DNA of 64,000 nucleotides from Gemmatimonadota bacterium (GTDB taxonomy: Bacteria; Gemmatimonadota; Gemmatimonadetes; Longimicrobiales; Longimicrobiaceae). Every line of letters starts with the position of its first letter. The stretch's first letter is position 1. Shown piece by piece: positions 41,615 through 49,068 of the stretch. Made by a program: the position numbers and the translations under genes. The stretch is from contig JAQBQD010000114.1 of assembly GCA_028287185.1 (NCBI GenBank), positions 54,883 to 118,882 of the forward strand. Reading direction: 5' to 3'. The notes below the pieces were generated by a model that had not been told where the DNA came from, did not search any database, and worked only from the letters and a program-made list of their open reading frames with translations.

Positions 41615-42544
41615 TCACGGTGCGGCGGCGCGGGTCGCGGGCTCGCCGCAGGCGGCGAGGAGCGCGCCGCCCAGCTGGCCCGCGAAGGCGAGCATCTGGC
41701 GGCGGGCGGGCGAGTCGGGGAAGGCGGCGCAGAGCGCGTCCGTGCCGCGGCGCAGGCACTGCTCGGCGCGGCGAAGGTGCGTCCACTGCGGCTGGCGCGC
41801 GGACGCGGGGTGCCCGGCATCCTCCGCGGCGTCCTTCAAATCGTCCACGCACTGGTACGCGTGCCCGATCTCGCGCCCGAAGCGCGACAGCGCCCGGTCC
41901 TGCTCGCGCGTGACGCCTCCGTGCAGCGCGCCCAGTCGCAGCGCGAGCTGCACCAGCGCGCTCGTCTTGCGCAGGCGCACCTCGCGCGCCGAGGCGTCGG
42001 CGCGCAGCCGCGGCTCGGCGGGCGGCAGCGGCGACGCCAGGTCGAGCGCCTGGCCCGTCAGCAGGCCCACCGGCCCCAGGTAGTGCGACGCGAGCGCCAC
42101 GGCGCGGCGCGGCCTGGGCGCGCGGGCCACCAGGCCGAACGCGGTGGTCAGCAGCCCCAGCCCGGCCAGGATCGCCGTGCCGCCGCCGTAGCGCACGTGC
42201 ACGGCCGGTAGGCCGCGCCGCGTCCGCGCGTCGTCCATGGCGGGCAGGTCGTCGAAAACCAGCGACGAGCAGTGCACCAGCTCCACGGCGGCGGCGGCGG
42301 ACAGCGCATCTTCCCACGCCGCGCCCGCGAGCTCGGCGGCGGCGAGCGTCGCCAGGGGGCGCCAGCGCTGGCCGCCGGGGAAGACGGCGTGGCGCATGGC
42401 GGCGGCCAGGTCCAGCGCGATGAACCGGTCGTCGGCCAGGGCGTCGCGCAGGGCCTCGTCCACGGCCCGCCGGCGTTCGTCGGCGCCGGCGGCCGGGGCG
42501 CGCCGTGCATGCGGCGCCGTTGCGTTCGGTGAGCGCGGCTTCAT
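41615..42544 (-). CDS. Polyprenyl diphosphate synthase (FPP/GGPP synthase type)
   Basis: 309 residues. The first Asp-rich motif is D98-D99-L-P-A-M-D-D in S-S-L-V-F-D-D-L-P-A-M-D, preceded by G-G-Q-R-W-R-P (the family's G-K-R-x-R-P, with Q in place of K), and the second is V-D-D-L-K-D. It condenses isopentenyl diphosphate with allylic diphosphates to C15-C20 products. The ATG overlaps the M50 gene stop by 4 bp (ATGA), so it is the last enzyme of the operon and should supply prenyl diphosphate to the synthase two genes upstream. Chain length cannot be assigned safely from the motif. Confidence 0.88.
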   Translation of the reverse strand: MKPRSPNATAPHARRAPAAGADERRRAVDEALRDALADDRFIALDLAAAMRHAVFPGGQRWRPLATLAAAELAGAAWEDALSAAAAVELVHCSSLVFDDLPAMDDARTRRGLPAVHVRYGGGTAILAGLGLLTTAFGLVARAPRPRRAVALASHYLGPVGLLTGQALDLASPLPPAEPRLRADASAREVRLRKTSALVQLALRLGALHGGVTREQDRALSRFGREIGHAYQCVDDLKDAAEDAGHPASARQPQWTHLRRAEQCLRRGTDALCAAFPDSPARRQMLAFAGQLGGALLAACGEPATRAAAP

Positions 42545-43836
42545 CGCGGCACCGTGGGAGTCAGGGGAGCGGGGGCGGCGGGTGCCGGCGGTGCACCGCG
42601 CCGCAGCCGGCGGGCGAGCGCGCGCAGCTGGGTCAGCACGATGAGCGGAACGCCGACCAGCATGGCGGTGGGCGGCGCGAGCGTCAGCACCGCCCGCAGC
42701 GCGCGCCCGGGCCGAAGGGCGAGCGCCGCGTCGCGGAGCGTGCTGAGCTCGGCCGCGGCGAGGGCGGGGTACACGTGCATGGCGTAGCCCGGAAGCTGGG
42801 CCAGCAGGCGGGCGAAGAAGACGGCGAAGAACACGTTGCTGCCCACCGCGTACACGGCGAGCACCCACGCCGTGCGCTGGGGAATCCCGCTCGCCGCGCC
42901 TCGGGCGGCCGGCCCGCGGAGGAGCGAGCGCAGCATCTCGCCCGACTTGCGCCGCAGGTTCGGCACGCCCAGCGCGTCGGAGAGCAGCCAGTAGCCGTCG
43001 AAGCGGAAGAGTGGGTTCAGGTTGGTGAGCAGCGCCACCCCGATCAGCAGCATGGTGCCCGGCGCGGCATCGGCCAGCGGCTTCCACGCGAGGCCCCCCG
43101 CCGCAACCGCCAGGCCGAAGAGCAGCTGCAGGTACAGCCCGGCGGCATCCACCACGGCACGCTGGGAGCGCGGCAGGCGCCAGGTCTCGTCCACCTCCAT
43201 GTACAGCACGGGGAAGACGAGGTAGATGCCCCATCCCATGGCCCCATGCCGCGCGCCGAAACGCCGGCAGGCGGCCGCGTGCCCCAGCTCGTGCACGAAG
43301 GTGCTGGCCAGCGCGAGCAGCACGGCGCCGGGTTGCAGCATCGCCGCCGGAAGCGACGCCAGCCGGCCCGCCTGCCACGCCAGGTACCACAGCGCCGCGC
43401 AGAGCGCCGCCAGCGAGCACGCCCAGAACGCCGCGGGCTGGTACAGGTGCCGCAGCATGCCCGTCACCCGCTCGAGCAGGGCGGGGGGCACCAGCGTGCG
43501 CCGGAACGAGAGGTAGGCCAGGCGGCCCCCCGAGGCGCGCGGGTCGGGCGCGGTGGCGCCGTCCGCGCCGCTCACCAGGCCCTGGGGAACGAGCACGCGG
43601 TCCAGGTAGTCGCGCAGCGCACTCGGCGGCACGGCGCGCTTCCACAACTCGGCGGCGCGCTGGGCAGCCTCCTCCAACGTGGGCGCGGCGTCCAGCGCCT
43701 CCAGCAGGCGCACCGTGGCCTCGTTCACCTGCCAGCGGCGTCCTCCCGGCGCCTCCACCAGCCAGCGCGCGTCGCGGTCGGCGGCGTCGAAGGGGCGGAC
43801 GGACCACCCGGCGGGGGGGCGATAAGCGGCGCTCAC
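42541..43836 (-). CDS. M50 (site-2-protease-like) membrane metallopeptidase with a PqqD/RRE-like N-terminus
   Basis: 431 residues. Residues about 10-95 (R-W-Q-V-N-E-A-T-V-R-L-L-E-A-L-D-A-A-P-T-L-E-E-A-A-Q-R-A) follow the PqqD pattern, the winged-helix RiPP recognition element that binds leader peptides. Then come about eight membrane helices with the M50 zinc motif His182-Glu-Leu-Gly-His186 and the third-ligand motif N-L-N-P-L-F-R-F-D-G. It is predicted to be an inner-membrane protease acting on a peptide held by its RRE. The GTG start at 43836 overlaps the upstream gene stop by 4 bp. Resembles YydH-type peptidases of peptide-maturation systems. Confidence 0.8.
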   Translation of the reverse strand: MSAAYRPPAGWSVRPFDAADRDARWLVEAPGGRRWQVNEATVRLLEALDAAPTLEEAAQRAAELWKRAVPPSALRDYLDRVLVPQGLVSGADGATAPDPRASGGRLAYLSFRRTLVPPALLERVTGMLRHLYQPAAFWACSLAALCAALWYLAWQAGRLASLPAAMLQPGAVLLALASTFVHELGHAAACRRFGARHGAMGWGIYLVFPVLYMEVDETWRLPRSQRAVVDAAGLYLQLLFGLAVAAGGLAWKPLADAAPGTMLLIGVALLTNLNPLFRFDGYWLLSDALGVPNLRRKSGEMLRSLLRGPAARGAASGIPQRTAWVLAVYAVGSNVFFAVFFARLLAQLPGYAMHVYPALAAAELSTLRDAALALRPGRALRAVLTLAPPTAMLVGVPLIVLTQLRALARRLRRGAPPAPAAPAPLTPTVPR

Positions 43837-45830
43837 CTGGCCTCGCGGGCTTCGGCGCTCTTCAGCAGCGCGGCGCCGGCGAAGGCCGCGGCCATGGTGG
43901 CGCTGCCGTAGGTGGCCCACCGCGCCGGGCCGCCCGCCGCGCGGCTCAAGTCCATGCGAATGAAGTCGGAGCGCGGCCACAGCCCGTCGCTTCGCTGCGA
44001 GATCAGCAGGTGGCGCACGGCGTCGTCCAGCCCGGGCTCCCGTGCCTCCCCGCCCGCCTCCAGCAGCGCGAGCAGCGCCAGCGCGGTGGAGAGCGGGTCG
44101 CTCCGCCCGTTCGACGCCCATCCGCCGTCCGCCCGCTGCGTCTGCCGAAGGAAGGCGGCCGCGCGGCCGAGCGACGGGTGGCCGGGCAGGACGGCCGCGA
44201 CCAGCCGGCAGGCCGCAAAGGTGCCGTAGAACGGGCCCACGTACCAGGTGCTCGTCCACGAGCCGTCCGCCCGCTGCCGGCCCGCCACCCACTCGGCGCC
44301 CGCGCGAACGGCGTCCGGCGCCACGCCAGGAGCGTGCGCGTGCAGCGCGGCGAAGAAGTTGGCCACCACCTCCGCGTCCACGCCGCGGCCCCACCACCGG
44401 CCGATGGCGTCGCGATAGCGGGTCTGTCGCTCTGTTGGCGCCCCTGGGTCCACGATCCAGGTATCGACCGCACCGTCCGGGTGCGCGTGGTGATCCAGCA
44501 CCAGGCGCACGGGCACGTCGAACAGCGCGTCCCAGTGCGCCGCCGCGCCGGGGCCGAAGGCGTGGATCACCTGCGCCAGGTCGTCCGCGTCGGGCGCCAG
44601 CTCGGGAAGGGTGGGAAAGTAGCTCCACCCGCCGCGCTCGCCGTCGGGCCGCATCGCCTTCAGCGCGGCCAGGTTCGCGTCGCGTACGCCGTCCGGCAGG
44701 CGCAGGCCGGCGCGCTCCGCCACGCCGTACATCCACCCCAGCACCGCGCGGGCGAACACGCCGCCGTGGTGCACCTCCTCGGCGCCCGTGAAGCCCAGCG
44801 CGTGGGCGAACCCCATGGTGTGGCGCGCCTCGGGGTAGCCGCGCGCGTGCTCCGCGGTCAACCGGCCCATCAGCCGGCCCAGCGCGCCGTCCAGCTCGTT
44901 CCGCACGCCCGCGGGGGCGGCCACGCGCTCCGCCCGCGCCCGCAGGCCGGCGAACCCGTCGGCCAGCTTCGCCAGCCGCTCGCCGAAGAGCGCCGCGTAG
45001 CGCGCCCACCCGCCGGCACCCAGCGTCCGCGCCCGCTCGGCCGAGAGCGCGCAGAGGTCCACCGCGCGCGCCAGCGCATCCTCCGCCACGCCGCCGTGGA
45101 AGAGCGCGTGGCCCACCTCCTCCTCCCCGGGAAGGTCGGAGCCCGCGCAGCCGCAGCGCTCGACCGCGCAGGTCAGCAGGTGCGAGAAGCGTCGGGCGCG
45201 GAAGTCGGCGCGCCAGTCCTCCAGGTCGTCGTGCACCTGCCCGGCCACGTTGAACGGCTCGATCACGGCCTCCACCCGCGGGACGTCGCCCGGCCGGCGG
45301 GCGATGCAGGCCAGCATCATGGGCGACGCCTTCAGGATCGCCGCCTTGCCGCCGCCGATAGCCTCGAAGCGCTCCCACGGGAAGGGGCGGACGGCGCCCT
45401 GGTGCTCGCGCTCGGCGGTCACGGCGCGGGCGTACTCGGCGCCGTAGCGGGCCAGCAGGTCCCAGGCGGGCGTGTCGGGCGGCAGCAGGGGAAAGAGCGA
45501 GGTCAGCGCGCGCTCGTGCATGACGCTCCCGGCCAGCAGCCCCGCGCCGTCGGGCACCGCGTCGCCGTCCATCAGCCGGTCCAGCACCAGCACGTGCGAG
45601 AAGTACAGCAGGCCCGCCGCGGCCACCGTGCGCTGCGCGTCCGTTCCCACGCCGGGGAACGCTTCGGCGAAGAGCGCGGGGAGCACGTGGTACACCTGCA
45701 CGGGAACGGGCTGCACGCGCGCTCCGGGAACGGCGCGCGCGATCGCCTGGCACGCGGCCTCGTGGGCCTGGTGCACGCGGCGGGCTTCGTCGGCCAGCTT
45801 CGGTCCCAGCAGGGCGAGCAGCGGGTTCAT
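43833..45830 (-). CDS. Two-domain terpene synthase/prenyltransferase-like enzyme
   Basis: 665 residues. The first ~330 residues look like an all-alpha isoprenoid synthase domain: L-V-L-D84-R-L-M-D and Q-V-H-D201-D-L-E-D205-W, placed like the two Asp-rich metal motifs. The C-terminal ~330 residues form an alpha/alpha barrel with QW-like repeats (Q-R-A-D-G-S-W, Q-R-A-D-G-G-W-A-S, Q-R-S-D-G-L-W) and A-P-D414-A-D-D-L-A, matching the DxDD acid of class II cyclases. It may cyclise a C15-C20 diphosphate or prenylate a peptide; barrel folds of both kinds are related. Start at 45830 keeps it clear of an upstream hairpin. I know of no characterised homologue with this exact layout. Confidence 0.75.
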   Translation of the reverse strand: MNPLLALLGPKLADEARRVHQAHEAACQAIARAVPGARVQPVPVQVYHVLPALFAEAFPGVGTDAQRTVAAAGLLYFSHVLVLDRLMDGDAVPDGAGLLAGSVMHERALTSLFPLLPPDTPAWDLLARYGAEYARAVTAEREHQGAVRPFPWERFEAIGGGKAAILKASPMMLACIARRPGDVPRVEAVIEPFNVAGQVHDDLEDWRADFRARRFSHLLTCAVERCGCAGSDLPGEEEVGHALFHGGVAEDALARAVDLCALSAERARTLGAGGWARYAALFGERLAKLADGFAGLRARAERVAAPAGVRNELDGALGRLMGRLTAEHARGYPEARHTMGFAHALGFTGAEEVHHGGVFARAVLGWMYGVAERAGLRLPDGVRDANLAALKAMRPDGERGGWSYFPTLPELAPDADDLAQVIHAFGPGAAAHWDALFDVPVRLVLDHHAHPDGAVDTWIVDPGAPTERQTRYRDAIGRWWGRGVDAEVVANFFAALHAHAPGVAPDAVRAGAEWVAGRQRADGSWTSTWYVGPFYGTFAACRLVAAVLPGHPSLGRAAAFLRQTQRADGGWASNGRSDPLSTALALLALLEAGGEAREPGLDDAVRHLLISQRSDGLWPRSDFIRMDLSRAAGGPARWATYGSATMAAAFAGAALLKSAEAREAR

Positions 45831-45856
45831 GGCGTGGAAGGCGTGGAGAAGGGATG

Positions 45857-45892
45857 GGGTGCCGCGCGGCCGTGCAGCGCCGCGCGGCACCC
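45857..45892 (-). other. Strong hairpin between precursor peptide and enzyme genes
   Basis: GGGTGCCGCGCGGC pairs perfectly with GCCGCGCGGCACCC (14 bp, 8-base loop). It begins 18 bases after the precursor stop codon, has no U tract, and so probably acts as a partial terminator or mRNA-end stabiliser that raises peptide expression over the enzymes. Confidence 0.75.
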
Positions 45893-45909
45893 GGTTGGCG
45901 TCGTTACGC

Positions 45910-46059
45910 TCAGAACGTCGCGCCCACGCCCACCGAGCACGAGCCGCCGTCGGCCGTGCTGCACTCGGCGCTGGCGCTCCACTGGATGAACTCCACGCGC
46001 TCCTCGAGCTCCTCGGACGCGAGCAGGGCCTCGAACGACGAGGTGGAAAGAACGGCCAT
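45910..46059 (-). CDS. Putative RiPP precursor peptide (49 residues)
   Basis: ATG at 46059 with GAGGTG upstream, stop at 45910. The first 25-27 residues (S-S-F-E-A-L-L-A-S-E-E-L-E-E-R-V-E-F-I-Q) form an acidic amphipathic helix typical of leader peptides; the last 22 (S-A-S-A-E-C-S-T-A-D-G-G-S-C-S-V-G-V-G-A-T-F) are Ser/Gly/Cys-rich with Cys33 and Cys41, typical of a core. It lies 8 bp behind the secreted-protein gene and in front of the terpene-synthase-like gene, and the M50 peptidase of the same operon carries an RRE-like domain. Function as a precursor is inferred; no family recognised. Confidence 0.7.
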   Translation of the reverse strand: MAVLSTSSFEALLASEELEERVEFIQWSASAECSTADGGSCSVGVGATF

Positions 46060-46067
46060 GATGCACC

Positions 46068-47201
46068 TCACTGTGTGGATGGGTGACTCGCCCCGGAAGC
46101 CGCCGGGGCCGCGGGCCGGTCGCCGGGATCGGCGGCCAGGAAACGTGCGTCCACGACCTGGTCCACGGCCTCGCTCGCGACCACCCGCTCGCCCTGCCAG
46201 CGGGCGTTGCGAAGGCGCTGCGTGGTGTGGATGCGGTCGGGAATGGACAGCGTGGGACGGATCTGCCGGTAGGTGACGCTGGAGGTGACCGAGTCGAAGC
46301 TCACCCCGCGCGCCGGCACGTTCAGCAGCCGGAACGTCGCACCGCTGAGCGTGCCGTCGCTCGCGTCCATGCTGAGCGCGCCGGCCACGTCGGGCCCGGC
46401 CACGTCGCGGGTGGGCACGAACTCGATGCGGTGGACGCGCCGGCCGCCCGCTTCGGCCACGCCGGCATAGCGAAAGCAGTGGTGCTCCTGGAAGGCGGGC
46501 TGGGCGACCTCGTACACCGAGGGCATGTAGAGCCGCCAGCCGCTCTGGCCCTCCTGCACCAGCACGGCGCCCGGCACGTACGGCCGCCGCCGCTCGCTCG
46601 TGGAGAACGCCGACGTGTCGGTCCGCTCGCCGCGCACGCTGCCGTCGGGCGCCAGGAAGCGCTCGGTGCGCACGCTGCGAATCCGCAGCGGGTACTCGTC
46701 GATCAGGGCGCGGTACCGGTCGGCGTTCACCCGCAGCGCCTCCATCACGGCCGCGGCCGTGGGCGCCGTGGCCGGGTCGCTCAGACCGCGCGTGGCACAC
46801 TCGCCCGCCGCTGCGGGAACCGCGATCGCCTCCAGCGCCACGGGCCGGACCGGCATGCGCACCACGAACGCCGAAGGGTCGCCGCGCCGCGCGACCGGCA
46901 GCGGCATCTGGACCGCCGTGTCCACCGTGGCCCGCCCGACCTGCTCCACCCGCAGCCGAACGCGTCCCGCCGGAAGCCCGCTCACCAGGAAGGTGCCGTC
47001 CGCCGCCGCGAACATGCGGCGGTCCAGGTCGGGCAGCGTGACCAGCGCGAACGGCACGGGAGATCCTCCCTCCGCCGCGCCCACGGTGCCCGCCAGCAGG
47101 CCGGCCGGCGCCTCCGCGCCGCCGGTCTGGGCCGCGCCGTGCGCGTGGGGAGTGCCGCAGAGAACGGCTGCCGACAAAAAGGCGCGGACGTATCGGTGCA
47201 T
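46068..47201 (-). CDS. Secreted protein with a carboxypeptidase-regulatory-like domain
   Basis: 377 residues. A signal peptide (R-A-F-L-S-A-A-V-L-C-G-T-P-H-A-H-G-A) is followed by a beta-sandwich domain with the CarboxypepD_reg layout: L-L-A-G-T-V...P-V-P-F-A-L-V-T-L-P-D-L-D-R-R-M-F-A-A-A-D-G-T-F-L-V-S-G-L-P-A-G. The remaining 250 residues are an all-beta region I do not recognise, with one C-F-R-Y and one C-A-T-R cysteine. First gene of the five-gene operon, ending 8 bp before the precursor peptide. It may display or receive the peptide product at the cell surface, but that is only an inference from position. Confidence 0.7.
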   Translation of the reverse strand: MHRYVRAFLSAAVLCGTPHAHGAAQTGGAEAPAGLLAGTVGAAEGGSPVPFALVTLPDLDRRMFAAADGTFLVSGLPAGRVRLRVEQVGRATVDTAVQMPLPVARRGDPSAFVVRMPVRPVALEAIAVPAAAGECATRGLSDPATAPTAAAVMEALRVNADRYRALIDEYPLRIRSVRTERFLAPDGSVRGERTDTSAFSTSERRRPYVPGAVLVQEGQSGWRLYMPSVYEVAQPAFQEHHCFRYAGVAEAGGRRVHRIEFVPTRDVAGPDVAGALSMDASDGTLSGATFRLLNVPARGVSFDSVTSSVTYRQIRPTLSIPDRIHTTQRLRNARWQGERVVASEAVDQVVDARFLAADPGDRPAAPAASGASHPSTQ

Positions 47202-47512
47202 GTCGCGAATGTGCGGTAGGGGGTTAACCTCCCGCCGTTCAGGGGCGGAACAATTGGTCAGAAAACGGATGTATGCACGGGCGCGTCGTTTGCCGCCGGA
47301 GTGGCGTGACGCAGGTCGGGAGCCTCACCCTGATGAACGTACGACTGCTCCCGTCGCGCACAGGGTTGTATGTCAGGATTATGTTGCGCTGGTGGCGACC
47401 CTCGTCCGCCTGCCGGGTATCATGACGGGGGCACCCGGTTCACGCACAAAATCACACCGATCTGTAGCATTGGACATTTGTTTAAACAAGGGTAGGCGCT
47501 GGAACAAGGTGA
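47202..47512 (-). promoter_or_regulatory. Upstream region of the peptide-terpenoid operon
   Basis: Contains a perfect 12-bp palindrome TTGTTTAAACAA at 47478-47489, a good operator candidate in a lower-GC stretch. A - strand TTGTTT with 17-bp spacing to TACAGA (47466-47461) is a weak promoter candidate overlapping the palindrome. No gene is supported here. Confidence 0.45.
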
Positions 47513-47546
47513 AAACACGCTCTTTGATCCGGAAACGAGCGTGTTT
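47513..47546. terminator. Hairpin downstream of the receiver gene
   Basis: AAACACGCTC and GAGCGTGTTT (10-bp stem, 14-base loop) with T-rich flanks on both strands. It probably ends the receiver-protein transcript on the - strand. Confidence 0.6.
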
Positions 47547-47622
47547 CTTCCCGAATGTTTGCCGCGGAGGGAGGAGTTGAGTCAGGCGTGGGATGTCGGA
47601 AAATGCCGTACGGAACAGGCCA

Positions 47623-48021
47623 TCACACGGCGCTGGGCATCCCCAGGCGCTGGCGGACCTCCTGCAGGATGCGGCGCGGGTCGCAGGGCTTGCCGATGAA
47701 GCCGTCGCACCCCGCCTCGCGCACGCGGCTGCCCACGGAGCCGTACGGGTGCGCGGTGACGATCACCACGGGGATGTGCCCGGTGCGGGGGTCGTCCTTC
47801 AGCTGCCGCGTGGCGCGGATGCCGTCGATGCCGGGCACCGACACGTCCATCAGGATCAGGTCGGGGTGCTGCTCGCGGGCGCAGCGCAGGCCCGCCTCGC
47901 CATCGCCCACGGCCAGCACGCGGTAGCCGTGGTGCTCCAGCAGCGCGGTGTGGATGGCGCGCAGCTCCATCTGGTCTTCCACGATCAGGACGGTCTGCGG
48001 ACGGGTGGGAACGGCTTGCAT
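47623..48021 (-). CDS. Stand-alone response-regulator receiver protein
   Basis: 132 residues consisting of one receiver domain: V-L-I-V-E-D at the acidic pocket, the phosphorylation site Asp in D-L-I-L-M-D-V-S-V-P-G-I-D-G, T-A-H-P (Thr switch) and F-I-G-K-P (Lys). No output domain follows, so it acts by protein-protein contact or as a phosphate sink. The ATG at 48021 has TTGGAGCC upstream; an ATG 11 codons earlier is possible. No kinase is adjacent; the hybrid PAS/GAF kinase at 21.6 kb is the only histidine kinase in the window. Confidence 0.9.
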   Translation of the reverse strand: MQAVPTRPQTVLIVEDQMELRAIHTALLEHHGYRVLAVGDGEAGLRCAREQHPDLILMDVSVPGIDGIRATRQLKDDPRTGHIPVVIVTAHPYGSVGSRVREAGCDGFIGKPCDPRRILQEVRQRLGMPSAV

Positions 48022-48167
48022 CGACGGCTCCAAGGTGGGATGGGATGCGTCCATCGTAACCCGCTCTCGCCCTCCGCGCCAGTCCCGCGAAGATCGCAAA
48101 CCGTTCCCTCCGAACGACTTCACATCGACTGCAACCGTCATCCGTAGCAGCCTGCGCCGGCCGGGGG

Positions 48168-48359
48168 CTACTCCCTGGCCGCGCGCTCCCGCACGCCGAT
48201 GCCGGGGTCGAGCTGGTCCACCTCCTCCTGGCGGCCGTCCTCCCAGCGGATCACGGCCCACAGCGCAAAGCCCTCCACGACGGTGCCGAGGGACCCGTTC
48301 AGATGCTCCACCACGTCCCCGGTGTGGTAGAAGTGCCGCGACTCCAGTTGCGTGCTCAC
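48168..48359 (-). CDS. Small conserved-looking protein of unknown function
   Basis: 63 residues from a GTG at 48359, divergent from the GNAT gene. The sequence (H-T-G-D-V-V-E-H-L-N-G-S-L-G-T-V-V-E-G-F-A-L-W-A-V-I-R-W-E-D-G) is a compact beta-rich pattern reminiscent of small SH3-like barrels, with a charged tail. I know no family. Balanced composition and the regular strand pattern argue for a real protein. Confidence 0.6.
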   Translation of the reverse strand: MSTQLESRHFYHTGDVVEHLNGSLGTVVEGFALWAVIRWEDGRQEEVDQLDPGIGVRERAARE

Positions 48360-48524
48360 GGGCCTTCCGGTGCGGTGCTGCGAACGTGGGGCGCTCCCGA
48401 CGTCGTGTCGGTGCCCCGTCCATCTCCTAACTTGACGCCGCGCCCGGCCCCGGGGCAACTTCCCCGTTGCCCCCGCAGGCACCGTGCGGGTTTCTCGATC
48501 AGCCCCCCACCCCCCTGGACGCAC

Positions 48525-49064
48525 GTGAGCGAAGCGCAGCAGCCCCCGGCCGCCGGCATGGAGAGCGACCGCCTGGACATCCGGACCCTGGGGCCGGACG
48601 ACGTGGACCGGCTGCAGCGCGTGTTCCGGGCGGCGGGCGACCACTTCCTGACCGTCACCGGCCGCCCCGAGCCCGAGCCCGACGCGGCCGAGCGCGAGAT
48701 CCGCGGCTGCACGGGCACCCCCGGCCGCGACGTGGCGATCTTCACCCTGCGCGACACGGGCGAGGACGTGGGCGCCGCCGGCTGGTGGGCGGGCAGCCCC
48801 GAGCCGGACGTCGCCCTGCTCGGAATGCTGATGGTCCATCCGAAGCACCGGCGGCGGGGCATCGCGCGCGAGGCGCTGGGGGCGCTGGAGGTGTGGATGG
48901 CAGGACGGGGCATCCGCCGAATCCGGAGCGGCGTGGGGGCCGGAGACGAGCGCGCGCACGCCATCCTGCGCGGCCTGGGATTTCTGCCGATGGACGAGCG
49001 AAAGCACGTGGCGCTGGACCGAGGCCGCATCATGATCGCCCTGTTCGAGAAGGCGGTCGGCTAG
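48525..49064 (+). CDS. GNAT family N-acetyltransferase
   Basis: 179 residues from a GTG at 48525; an in-frame ATG at 48558 gives 168 residues and a conventional N-terminus (M-E-S-D-R-L-D-I-R-T). The acetyl-CoA-binding motif A is L-L-G-M-L-M-V-H-P-K-H-R-R-R-G-I-A-R-E-A-L (V-x-P-x-x-R-x-x-G-x-A), and G-F-L-P-M-D-E-R-K-H-V near the C-terminus is motif B. Acetyl acceptor unknown. It is followed after 4 bp by the dehydrogenase gene, so it belongs to the same operon. Confidence 0.82.
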   Translation: MSEAQQPPAAGMESDRLDIRTLGPDDVDRLQRVFRAAGDHFLTVTGRPEPEPDAAEREIRGCTGTPGRDVAIFTLRDTGEDVGAAGWWAGSPEPDVALLGMLMVHPKHRRRGIAREALGALEVWMAGRGIRRIRSGVGAGDERAHAILRGLGFLPMDERKHVALDRGRIMIALFEKAVG

Positions 49065-49068
49065 CCGG

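Noticed and set aside
47379..47477. A 32-codon - strand frame just after the TTGTTTAAACAA palindrome, as a possible second precursor peptide
   Set aside because: No ribosome binding site, codon use unlike the neighbours, no leader/core character.
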